Assembly (NCBI GenBank): GCA_016744375.1
Contig: JADGEM010000014.1
Location: 1-64,000 of the forward strand
Direction: 5' to 3'
DNA length: 64,000 nucleotides
From: Gammaproteobacteria bacterium
GTDB lineage: Bacteria > Pseudomonadota > Gammaproteobacteria > GRL18
Shown here: positions 17,782 to 27,000 of the stretch, piece after piece
Position numbering within the stretch: position 1 is the first letter of the stretch
How the letters are laid out: each line of letters starts with the position of its first letter
Translations under genes and position numbers: made by a program
Notes under the pieces: generated by a model
Told to the model about the DNA's origin: nothing
Database searches by the model: none
Seen by the model: the letters and a program-made list of their open reading frames with translations, nothing else

Positions 17782-18939
17782 TTAGTCCCAATATTTTGTC
17801 TTAATCGGATCGCCCAAATCGGCATTGATCAGACGTTTTCTGACTTCCAGAAGTTTTTCAATTAATGCGGGTTCTGCTTTTTCATAAGCCTCTGCATCGG
17901 GGACACGACGCACGACGACACCGAGCAGTTCAGTAATGGCGTTACCGATTGAATTTTGGCTGATGGTGACAATCAATTTACCTTGTTCATTGCGATAAAT
18001 CAGCTGTTTAAATGCAGGTTGCCAGCGAATGGAATTGGCATATTTAGCATCATGAACACATAGGTTACGGACTTTTTTGGCGCTGGCCAGAAAGTCATTA
18101 TCAAAGAGTAAGGTTTCTTCAATTTGATCAGGGAAGTAAGTCTTTGGAGGAATGGGGGCATTACGAGTTGAAACCTGGGTAAAAAAGGTGCGGTAAAAAT
18201 CCAGGAAACCTTTTAGAATCAAATCATATTCTTTCCAGAATTGAGTGCTTTTGAGCATATCAACACCACCCTGAATTTCCCAGCTGGGTAGACCTTGAGG
18301 GTAACCTGTCAGAGAGAGTTGAGATGCTTTTCCTTCAATAGGTTTGAGTATCTGCAGCTCCAGAGAGGCAAAAAAGTTACGATAAACATGGCGCATATGA
18401 GCTTGAAACAGGCTGTTTTGTCCGCCATCCGTCAGGTTTGGATTTTTTGGATCAGCCATTTCAGCATTGCGTAACTGCTCCATATTAAACACAATAAAAT
18501 GGTTGTGCAGCATCCGGATACTGGGCACTCCCGGTGCGGTTAAAGGCCAGGTTGCATCCAAGCTGGCTTCGCCTGCCAGCACCAGAGCATCCTCTGGATC
18601 AGGGTATTTTTCCAGCATGTACTCAATCATGATCTGGTTCATGCGGTTCCAGACACTTTTTGTCTGTTCGGGTAATTGAGTTCGACGCACAGGCCGCCCC
18701 AGAGGATTCAGGATGCATTTTGAGGAGTTGAAAATGATAGAGGTATCAAATTCATTACTATGCCCCAGTGCCTTACGATACATTAACAGGTGTTCGGGAT
18801 TACTCAGCAGGCCGTTATTTTGTGACAGATCCTGAAGGTTTTCTGTGCTATTGAAAAACTCATTGGGCTTCATGCCCTCAGGCACATCCAGTGGAATCGG
18901 GCGAAATGGGGTGATGAGTTCTCTTGGGCCTGACTTCAT
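17782..18939 (-). CDS. Conserved-looking protein of unknown function (385 aa)
   Basis: I do not recognise this 385-aa protein. It is soluble, with no signal peptide or membrane helix. Notable stretches are RMLHNHFIVFN near residue 145, a Trp/Pro-rich DATWPLTAPGVPS just before it, and a FRPIPLD stretch at the N-terminus. The histidine pair within a hydrophobic strand is faintly reminiscent of HIT/GalT-like nucleotidyl-transfer sites, but this is a weak resemblance. Codon use and composition match the neighbours, and it lies alone between convergent ykgJ and upstream non-coding DNA. An upstream GGAACACAT before the ATG offers a ribosome site. Confidence 0.6.
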   Translation of the reverse strand: MKSGPRELITPFRPIPLDVPEGMKPNEFFNSTENLQDLSQNNGLLSNPEHLLMYRKALGHSNEFDTSIIFNSSKCILNPLGRPVRRTQLPEQTKSVWNRMNQIMIEYMLEKYPDPEDALVLAGEASLDATWPLTAPGVPSIRMLHNHFIVFNMEQLRNAEMADPKNPNLTDGGQNSLFQAHMRHVYRNFFASLELQILKPIEGKASQLSLTGYPQGLPSWEIQGGVDMLKSTQFWKEYDLILKGFLDFYRTFFTQVSTRNAPIPPKTYFPDQIEETLLFDNDFLASAKKVRNLCVHDAKYANSIRWQPAFKQLIYRNEQGKLIVTISQNSIGNAITELLGVVVRRVPDAEAYEKAEPALIEKLLEVRKRLINADLGDPIKTKYWD

Positions 18940-19061
18940 ATGTGTTCCTTAAATCAATGACGAAACATTCATATTAACATTGTCTTATACTTTAAGTATT
19001 GATGTTTATCATACAATGGATATTCTGCCGGCCTTGAACCGGGCAAGTGCTCAGTAGAGCT

Positions 19062-20045
19062 TCATTTGTTTTCCAGCCTTTTTTGCTGGTTTGCTGAAGC
19101 TATTTCCAGATTTTTTTCTAGAGTCTCTGACAGGTTGGTTGGATCAAATTTGGGTACATAATCATTTGCGCCAACATTTTTTCCCAGGTTCTGGTTAGAG
19201 TCAGCAGATAATGATGAATGCATAACGACAGGGATGCCGTCAAAACGGTGATCCGCCTTGATTTTCTTGGTGAGGACAAAACCATCCATTTCAGGCATCT
19301 CAACATCGGTTAGTATTAACTGGATGAAGTTGGAAACAGGCTGCTCAGTGACTTCTGCCCGCTCGGCAATACTTTTTAGTTTCTGCCAGGCTTCCAGGCC
19401 GTTATTAGCGCTGACGTGAGTAAACCCCATGTGATCAAGAGTTCGAGTGATCTGCTTTCGAGCCACCAGAGAATCATCAGCAAAAAAGATGGTGACATCT
19501 TGCTTGTCAGCGGCTTGAACATCATTAAACCAACTATCCTTACTGCTGTCCTGTGTGGTATCAGCAAGTACTTTTTCAACATCCATGATCATGACAATGC
19601 GGCCGTCTTCAAGCTCAGTGACGGCTGTCACCACGCCACCCATCTGTTCAGACAGCATTTCCGGAGGTGTTTTGACAACGTTCCAGTCCAGACGCAAAAT
19701 AGTATCAACAGAATGAACCATGTAACCCTGCATCATATTGTTGTATTCAGTGACGATCATAATTTCCGGAGGCTCAGTAATGGACATATCGCAAAATTTA
19801 GCCAGATTAACAACTGGAATCAACTGCCCGCGAAGGCTGATCATGCCTTCAACTGCCGCAGGCATATCAGGTGCCTGAGTGATTTCTGGTATGGACATGA
19901 CTTCACGCACTTTAAAGACATTGATACCGAAAATTTCTTCTCTGCCCGTTTCAGAGTCATTGCCCAGGCTGAATAATAATAGCTCCAGTCGGTTTGTACC
20001 CGCCAGGTTGGTGCGTTCATCAACAGATTTAATAAAATTGGTCAT
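19062..20045 (-). CDS. cheV: Chemotaxis coupling protein CheV (CheW-REC)
   Basis: A 327-aa protein with an N-terminal CheW domain (about residues 18-165, with GMISLRGQLIPVVNLAKF) and a C-terminal receiver domain (about 185-310). The receiver shows FFADDSLVARKQ, the phospho-acceptor aspartate in ILTDVEMPEMDG (near residue 245), MHSSLS and the K of VPKFDP. CheV couples chemoreceptors to CheA and is thought to tune adaptation through phosphorylation. No cheA or cheY is in the window; a chemoreceptor gene lies about 10 kb away at 30449-32083. Confidence 0.93.
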   Translation of the reverse strand: MTNFIKSVDERTNLAGTNRLELLLFSLGNDSETGREEIFGINVFKVREVMSIPEITQAPDMPAAVEGMISLRGQLIPVVNLAKFCDMSITEPPEIMIVTEYNNMMQGYMVHSVDTILRLDWNVVKTPPEMLSEQMGGVVTAVTELEDGRIVMIMDVEKVLADTTQDSSKDSWFNDVQAADKQDVTIFFADDSLVARKQITRTLDHMGFTHVSANNGLEAWQKLKSIAERAEVTEQPVSNFIQLILTDVEMPEMDGFVLTKKIKADHRFDGIPVVMHSSLSADSNQNLGKNVGANDYVPKFDPTNLSETLEKNLEIASANQQKRLENK

Positions 20046-20140
20046 ATCATGCTCATCAATTTAAAGCTTGCTCTCATCAATAGATTGGTAAATTTTAAAA
20101 AATTTAATCAGTGTGTTTGTAGAGTATAGTAGAAGTCTGT

Positions 20141-21676
20141 TTATTTTCCAGAAGAGTGATCTTCTTCAGATTTTTTTATTATTTCTAATATGACACCCAT
20201 ATTCAGATTTTCTTCTAGAGTATCCGCTAATAAATTAATACCCTGTTCCTGAAAATCCCGGTAATCATAAGGAGTTTGTGCTGTTAAACCTGCCCAGCTT
20301 AATAAATGCCTGCAAGCCTGAGGGTGGTCAAAAATGCCATGCAGATACGTTGAGATAATTTGTCCATCTTTACTGACTGCACCATCAGCCCGATCCTGAA
20401 TTTTAATTAAAGAACTATGCTCATCAATCAGTTGAGTAGAGCCCGCATGAATCTCATAACCTGTGAGGTGAATAGAATGATCGGATTGAAAACACCCTTG
20501 AATCTGTATCAGTTGTTTCTCTGATTCCAGAGTCGTTTCATAGCTGAAATACCCTAACCCCCGACTACTGCCGGCAGCACCTTCAAGACCTAGAGGATCA
20601 TGGATTTGATTACCCAACATCTGTAAGCCGCCACAGATGCCCATCAGTTTTCCGCCATAGCGAAGGTGCCTGTTAATGGCTGTTTCCCAATGATTGTCTC
20701 TCAACCATTGAAGGTCTGCACGGACACTTTTAGTACCGGGTAAAATAATTAAATCAGCAGATGGTATCGGTTGTTCCTCACGAATAAAGATGAGCTCGAC
20801 CTGAGGGTGAAGACGTAAGGCATCAAAATCAGTGTGATTAGAAATACGGGGGAATACGGGTATAATAACTTTAATTGTTTCGCTGTCAGGGGTATGTTTT
20901 TTAGATGTGTGTTGATAAGCGATAGCATCCTCTGCTTCAATATGCAGATTGTGCAGATATGGCAGCACACCTAAAACCGGAATTTGAATTGTTTCTTCCA
21001 GCCAGTGATTCCCCGGTTCCAGTAAAGAGATATCACCGCGAAATTTATTAATAATAAATCCCTTGATACGTTGTTGTTCAGAAGGAGAAAGCAATTTTAC
21101 GGTACCATAAAGATGGGCAAAGACACCGCCCTTATCAATATCAGAAACCAGTAAAACAGGGCAGTCTACTGCTTCAGCAAAGCCCATATTGGCGATATCA
21201 TTTTCACGCAGGTTAATTTCAGCAGGGCTGCCGGCTCCTTCGACAATAATTAAATCATATTCCAGACAAAGGCGTTGGTGTGATTCAAGCACTGCTGCCA
21301 TAGCGATCTTTTTATAGGCATGATAAGAACGTGCATCCATTTTTGATGTTGCCTTACCATGAATGATGACCTGAGCACCTGTATCAGAATCAGGTTTTAG
21401 CAAGACAGGGTTCATATCGGTATGAGGCTCAAGGTGACAAGCTTGAGCCTGTACAGCCTGAGCACGACCAATTTCACCACCGTCTTGGGTCACGGCACTG
21501 TTCAATGCCATGTTCTGCGGCTTGAAAGGTGCGACATGGTAACCCATTCGGTAAAAAAGCCGGCATAAACCAGCAACCAGAACGCTTTTTCCGGCATCGG
21601 ATGTTGTTCCCTGAATCATTAGAGTAACAGCCTGTTTCTTCTTGCTCTGCATGTTAGAATAGACCTTCTTTGGCAT
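20141..21676 (-). CDS. cobQ: Cobyric acid synthase
   Basis: A 511-aa enzyme that amidates four side chains of adenosylcobyrinic acid a,c-diamide using glutamine and ATP. The N-terminal ATPase domain has the P-loop-like [15 protein letters not shown] near residue 23. The C-terminal glutamine amidotransferase domain has the nucleophile cysteine in [13 protein letters not shown] and the catalytic His in [10 protein letters not shown]. The first in-frame ATG is used here; the second, at codon 9 (MQSKKKQ), is equally possible. It is divergent from cbiB, with only 65 nt between starts and no room for a cobalamin riboswitch. Confidence 0.93.
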   Translation of the reverse strand: MPKKVYSNMQSKKKQAVTLMIQGTTSDAGKSVLVAGLCRLFYRMGYHVAPFKPQNMALNSAVTQDGGEIGRAQAVQAQACHLEPHTDMNPVLLKPDSDTGAQVIIHGKATSKMDARSYHAYKKIAMAAVLESHQRLCLEYDLIIVEGAGSPAEINLRENDIANMGFAEAVDCPVLLVSDIDKGGVFAHLYGTVKLLSPSEQQRIKGFIINKFRGDISLLEPGNHWLEETIQIPVLGVLPYLHNLHIEAEDAIAYQHTSKKHTPDSETIKVIIPVFPRISNHTDFDALRLHPQVELIFIREEQPIPSADLIILPGTKSVRADLQWLRDNHWETAINRHLRYGGKLMGICGGLQMLGNQIHDPLGLEGAAGSSRGLGYFSYETTLESEKQLIQIQGCFQSDHSIHLTGYEIHAGSTQLIDEHSSLIKIQDRADGAVSKDGQIISTYLHGIFDHPQACRHLLSWAGLTAQTPYDYRDFQEQGINLLADTLEENLNMGVILEIIKKSEEDHSSGK

Positions 21677-21741
21677 TTGATTGAGTCTATGTAAATGCCA
21701 GCGTTATGACTTATCAAGTTTAGTTAATTAAAAGGTAAAAG

Positions 21742-22743
21742 ATGCTTATTGTACTATTATGTGCCTTGCTTCTCGATTATTTTTTCGGAGAACTGAGTCA
21801 CTACCACCCTCTGGTTGCTTTTGGCCATTTTGCCAACAGGCTGGAGGAACGTCTTAATGATGCAACAAGAGGAATCTACGGCGCCAAAACGGATTTAAGT
21901 TCAGAATTTATTTTAGAAGATAAGGTAGAAAATCATCAGCGAAGTGCAGAACAAAATCGTCTTAACGGTATTATTGCAGCGCTAATTTGTTTGTTGCCAG
22001 CAGGATGGTTCACTTATTCTCTCATGAATAGCAGTTTTGCGAATGACACAATAACAGGATTCATACTGGAAGTTCTTATCCTTTATTTTGCTATCGGTTT
22101 AAACAGCCTTAAACAGCATGCTCAGGACGTTCTAGCTCCTGTAATGACTCATCAATTTGAACAGGCTCGTCATGCCTTATCGATGATGGTCAGTCGTGAT
22201 ACTCAGCAAATGGATGAAGAAGGTCTCTGCCGTGCCACTACCGAGTCTATTTTAGAGAATGGTAATGATGCTGTTTTTGCAGTGATTTTCTGGTTTATTA
22301 TTGCCGGAGCACCGGGTGTTGTTGTCTTTCGTTTAACAAATACTCTGGATGCCATGTGGGGGTATAAAACGGAGCGCTTTAATCACTTTGGATTTTTTGT
22401 GGCCAAACTGGATGACATAATGAACTATATTCCAGCCCGTCTGACTGCAGTCGTCTATGCGCTCATGGGGAATTGGAAAAATGCCATGCAGTGTTGGTCT
22501 GCACAAGCGTCATTATGGGACAGTCCTAATGCCGGAGTTGTTATGTCTGCAGGTGCCGGTGCTCTTGATGTGCAGTTAGGCGGCGGTGATCAATATCATG
22601 GCGAATACAAAGAGAGACCTGATTTAGGTTGCGGTCAAAAAGCAAAACCGGAAATTATTCAGCAGGCATGTGAACTATTGAATCGTTCCACCATCCTCTG
22701 GATCATTATAGTGGCGTTGATCAGCCTGCCGACCTGGTTTTAA
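21742..22743 (+). CDS. cbiB: Adenosylcobinamide-phosphate synthase
   Basis: A 333-aa integral membrane enzyme (CbiB in Salmonella, CobD in Pseudomonas) that joins aminopropanol phosphate to adenosylcobyric acid. It shows the family N-terminus (CALLLDYFFGELSHYHPLVAFG, quoted here as LLLDYFFGELSHYHP), the SMMVSRDTQQMDEEGLCRAT motif, and FRLTNTLDAMWGYKTERF, plus several hydrophobic helices. An insertion of about 30 polar residues (near 45-75) is longer than usual. The threonine-phosphate decarboxylase gene follows after 30 nt, so the two supply and consume the same linker. Confidence 0.92.
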   Translation: MLIVLLCALLLDYFFGELSHYHPLVAFGHFANRLEERLNDATRGIYGAKTDLSSEFILEDKVENHQRSAEQNRLNGIIAALICLLPAGWFTYSLMNSSFANDTITGFILEVLILYFAIGLNSLKQHAQDVLAPVMTHQFEQARHALSMMVSRDTQQMDEEGLCRATTESILENGNDAVFAVIFWFIIAGAPGVVVFRLTNTLDAMWGYKTERFNHFGFFVAKLDDIMNYIPARLTAVVYALMGNWKNAMQCWSAQASLWDSPNAGVVMSAGAGALDVQLGGGDQYHGEYKERPDLGCGQKAKPEIIQQACELLNRSTILWIIIVALISLPTWF

Positions 22744-22773
22744 GAGTCATCAACTAAATTAAGTAAGAGTAAA

Positions 22774-23859
22774 ATGAGCAATAATGTTCTTATGCGACCA
22801 GGTCATGGTGGTTGTCGAATTCAGGCGGAAAAAAAATACAGTCCAGCACAATCAATGCTGGACTTATCAACCGGCATTAATCCTAACGGATGGCCTGTTC
22901 CTATAGTTCCGGCGGAAATATACAATCGACTTCCCGAAAGCGATGATGGTCTGATGGAAGCGGCTCAATCATATTACCAGACAAAAAATATTCTTCCAGT
23001 ATCGGGTTCTCAGGAAGCGATACAATTACTCCCGGTTATCTTTCATCAATATAAAATGCTGCCTGAGAAATCGAGGGTGGGTATTATCTCACCCTGCTAT
23101 GCGGAACATGAATTTCAATGGAAAAAAAATAACTTTTCTATCATTCACCTGTTAACAGAAAATATCGATGACACAATAGAAAGCTTGAATGTACTACTGA
23201 TTATTAATCCCAATAATCCGACAGGTGAGTTGATTGCTCAAGAGAAGCTTAAAAAATGGCATTCTCAACTAAAGAAAAATAATGGCTACCTGATCATTGA
23301 TGAAGCTTTTATGGATAGCACACCCGAAAATAGCCTGATCAAAAAAAATCAGCCTGATAATCTCATTGTACTGCGCTCCATTGGTAAATTTTTTGGTTTA
23401 GCAGGTGTTCGTTGTGGTTTTGTGATTGCTCCAACTAAAATCTTGTCCCAGATGGCGTATCATCAGGGGCCATGGTCCGTCAGTGGCCCAACCCGCTGGT
23501 TGGTAAAAAAAGCACTGATGGATAAGCAATGGATTGAAGACAATAAACTGATATTAAAAAATGAGTCAATGCGGCTTAAGAAATGTCTAAAATATTATTT
23601 TTCAAAAGTTGACCCACAAAGCTTAATATCCGGGTCTGTTTTATTTCAAACAGTTTATATCAATAATGCCTATGATTTGTTTGAGCGATTAGCTAAAGAG
23701 GGTGTTCTGATCAGGCTTCTGGACAAAGCCTGCTCATGCTCATCTTGTTCAACGTTACATGAAACAATTTATCAGCCCAATAAAGGTATACGCATTGGCT
23801 TGCCCGCCAATGAAATACAATGGCAGAAACTTGAGGCAGCTCTTGAGAGCTTAATATAA
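22774..23859 (+). CDS. cobD: Threonine-phosphate decarboxylase (cobalamin synthesis)
   Basis: A 361-aa PLP enzyme of aminotransferase fold type I that decarboxylates L-threonine-O-3-phosphate to aminopropanol phosphate, the substrate of the upstream cbiB product (CobC in Pseudomonas naming). Visible are the start HGGCRIQAEKKY, LDLSTGINPNGWP, NPNNPTGEL, DEAFMD and the PLP lysine in LRSIGKFFGLAGVRCGF. A CSCSSC cluster sits near residue 325, an unusual run of cysteines; extra cysteines are also known in some CobD homologues. It ends before a long hairpin element at 23935. Confidence 0.9.
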   Translation: MSNNVLMRPGHGGCRIQAEKKYSPAQSMLDLSTGINPNGWPVPIVPAEIYNRLPESDDGLMEAAQSYYQTKNILPVSGSQEAIQLLPVIFHQYKMLPEKSRVGIISPCYAEHEFQWKKNNFSIIHLLTENIDDTIESLNVLLIINPNNPTGELIAQEKLKKWHSQLKKNNGYLIIDEAFMDSTPENSLIKKNQPDNLIVLRSIGKFFGLAGVRCGFVIAPTKILSQMAYHQGPWSVSGPTRWLVKKALMDKQWIEDNKLILKNESMRLKKCLKYYFSKVDPQSLISGSVLFQTVYINNAYDLFERLAKEGVLIRLLDKACSCSSCSTLHETIYQPNKGIRIGLPANEIQWQKLEAALESLI

Positions 23860-23934
23860 AAAATAAAACAAGATTCTCAACACTAAAATATAATGAATTT
23901 AGTCTAATTGGTGAACATGGCCTACCGAGAGACC

Positions 23935-24009
23935 GTATCAGCTTCGATTGTTTATTATTGTGCTCGGACTGCGTCAAATCACACCATAATAAACAATCGA
24001 AGCTGATAC
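23935..24009. repeat. Long hairpin repeat element, copy A
   Basis: Arms 23935-23958 and 23986-24009 are perfect 24-nt reverse complements. The central part holds TCGGACTGCGT (23964-23974) and AAATCACAC (23976-23984). ACCGAGAG flanks the left arm at 23924-23931. A second copy at 39116-39189 has the same loop and outer ends but a differently spelled, still complementary stem. Copy A lies between the convergent cobD and hybrid-kinase genes. It has no T-run typical of terminators. I read it as a dispersed palindromic element (REP- or MITE-like) of a family I do not recognise. Confidence 0.85.
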
Positions 24010-24033
24010 TCAGTATGCACTGTTTAGGAACAG

Positions 24034-27000
24034 TTATTTAGTTATTTTTAACTGTTCAAGTTGATTAACTAATTGTGAGTAGTCATTCAGTGATCTTTTA
24101 ATCTCAGCAATATCAAAACTATCAATATAGCAATTTAAATCAGTGACAAATTCAGCCAGAATTACAGTTGGAAATTGTTGCTCGATTTCAAAAACTGTCT
24201 TTGAGAAATTTTGAATATCTGAAATGTTATTGTTATTTAAAATAATTTTACATTGAGGGATTAAGCTTTTTAATTGCAATAAAAGCTCTGGAAGCTGTGA
24301 TTGTTCTTCAGCACTTAAAATCAGTGATGATTCCTGATGATGGCTCTCTATTATTGTTTCTGTGAATGGTAGAAAGTTGCTTAATTTAACCATTAATTCC
24401 TTTTTTAACACGGGTTTTCTCAAATACCCCTGAAAGTTATTTGATTTTTCTTGTTTAAACTCATCCGTCATGATTGATGCAGTTAAGGCAATTATTGGGG
24501 TGTCAGAAAAAGATTTTATTTCTTTTGCCGCCTGATAACCATCCATAGTAGGCATGCGAATATCCATCAAAATGAGATCAAATGACTGCTGTTTTGCAAG
24601 CTTAACTGCCTCCAAGCCATTTTTTGCTTCCACAGCAATGAGTTTGGTATCAGAAAAATTGGCCAGGAGCAAACTTCGATTATCTGCAATATCATCAACG
24701 ATCAAAATTTTACCAGGTGAAAAACTTATGTGGATATTGCTAGTAGAACTTATATCCTCTGCTTCTTTTGTGCTTGCTACAGATGCAATAGGAACATTGA
24801 TTAGTTTAATTGTGAAGGTTGAGCCTTTCCCTGGTTGACTGTTGAGTAGAATGTGACCTCCCATTAATTTAACTAAACGCTCACTAATTGACAAACCAAG
24901 TCCAGTACCTCCAAATTTTTTTACACTTTGTCCACTAGATTGCTCAAATGCTTGAAAAACGATACTCTGTTGATCCTCTGAGATCCCTTTACCAGTGTCC
25001 TGAATATCAATAATCAAATCCAGTTTACTATGAACTTTATTTTCATTTTTAGTGTAAGCCTTTACTTTGACAAAGCCTTTCTCTGTAAATTTAACTGCAT
25101 TACCAATTAGATTAAATAATACCTGCCTAAGACGAACTTCATCTAACATCAGACTAATAGGGATAATGGGATCAATCTCAATTATAAAATCAATATTTTT
25201 TTCACGCATTGATAAAGAAAAAATATCACCAGTTTTTGACAACAATGTATGAGGATTACAGGCTGTCTTTTCTATTCGTAGTTGTCCGGCTTCAATTTTA
25301 GATAAATCAAGAATGTCGTTAATTAGGGTTAACAGTGTTTTACCAGCTGATTGAATCGTCTTCACAAACGATTTGAGCTTAGTATCCTGTATTTGTTCAC
25401 TTAATAAGTCAGTAAACCCCAGAATAGCATTCATCGGTGTACGTATTTCATGGCTCATATTGGCTAAAAAATCAGATTTTGCCTTATTGGCCGTTTCTGC
25501 AGCCACTTTTGCCTTTTTTAAGGCCGATTCAAATTCAAGACGTTCAGTCATATCAACAGCAATGGTTAATAAAGCAGATTGCTTGTAATAATTAATCGGC
25601 ATGATAGAAAGCATCATAGAGCGGAGCGAACCTCCAGGCTGTTTCATCATCATAATTTTTTGATCGATTTTGCCATTTTCAGCAATCACATCAACAATTT
25701 TATTACGATCATTTATATCAGCATAAAACTCGAGTAAGTTATATTTATCAATTTCATCTTTATTAATGTGAAAATCCGCAAGCGCCCTGGGATTGGCCAA
25801 TAATATGTGGCCATCAGAAGATGTCACAATAATTTGTAGTGGTATTTGATTTATGAGGGTCTGGGTTTGAGCCTCTGCTATTTTTCTTAAATTTATTTCG
25901 CTAGCCAGTTTTCTATTCCAGTAAAGAATGACCAGCATAAATAGTAATAAAATCCCAATAACTTTGGCTAACCATCGATAATCTTTTCTTACAGTGAATG
26001 GCTCTTTCAACCAGGCATTAAAAATATTTTGTTTCTCTTTCTGTTTGATGCTACTTAATGCTCGATTAAAAAGTACCACGAGTGGAGCAAAATCTTTTCT
26101 TATTCCAAATGCCAGGTCAGTGCTAAATTGTGTTTTCCCAACAATACGAATATTATTGATGCCCATATCAGAGATATGATAAGTTGACTGAGCCAGAGTC
26201 GCTAAAAATGCATCAACCTTTCCTGTTGATACGGATGTTAATCCTTCTTGTATGGAACTCACGGGAATAAAGTTAATTTCAGGATAGTAATTTTTTATTT
26301 TAGGCACATAGCCATAGTCTTTAATAACGGCAATACTTTTATTTTTTATCTGACTAATGTTTTCTACATAATCGGTATCCTTATTCATAACGATAACAAT
26401 AGGACTAGAAGCATAAGGTTGGGTAAAAATGAGATGTGATTTTAAATTTGAATCACTGGTCTCAGATAATACCTCTATTTTACCCTGCTTTAATTGATTG
26501 ATTGATTCAGACCATGATTTAGAAGGGATAATTTTAAGTTTGATACCCAATTTTTGTTCAATAATGTTTAAGTGATCAGCAACAATGCCGATATAATTTC
26601 CCTGTTTGTCAAATGCCTCATATGGTAACCAGTTCGGATCACCAGTAAATCGAATGGTTTTATGTTCATCAAGCCATTGTTGTTCTTTTTTACTCAAATT
26701 GATTTTTTTTGAAACTGAGTCTGTTCCCAGCCATTTCTTACGAATACCAGCCATTTCCATATTTGTGATTGAAGCAATTGCCTTATTCATAATACTCTGG
26801 AATAGCGGCCAGTCTTTTCTTACAGCCATTCTAAGTTCTGCATTATCTAAACCAGAATCATGGTCAACTTTTAAATTAGTTAAAGCATTTTGCTCAGCAA
26901 TCCAATTCGCTGAGCCTTGATTTCCTATATATGCATCTGCTTTACCATGAGAAAGTGCTTTTAGGGCATCAGAAGTATTATTGAAAAGTAGTAGTTTAAT

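Noticed and set aside
19416-19976. 186-aa plus-strand frame inside cheV
   Set aside because: It is antisense to a clear CheW-REC protein and has the His/Asn/Phe-rich look of a shadow frame.
21677-21741. Cobalamin riboswitch between cobQ and cbiB
   Set aside because: Only 65 nt separate the divergent starts, far too short, and no B12-box-like sequence is seen.
23935-24009. Integron attC site or ordinary rho-independent terminator
   Set aside because: No RYYYAAC/GTTRRRY core sites, no cassette array or integrase, and no T-run after the stem.
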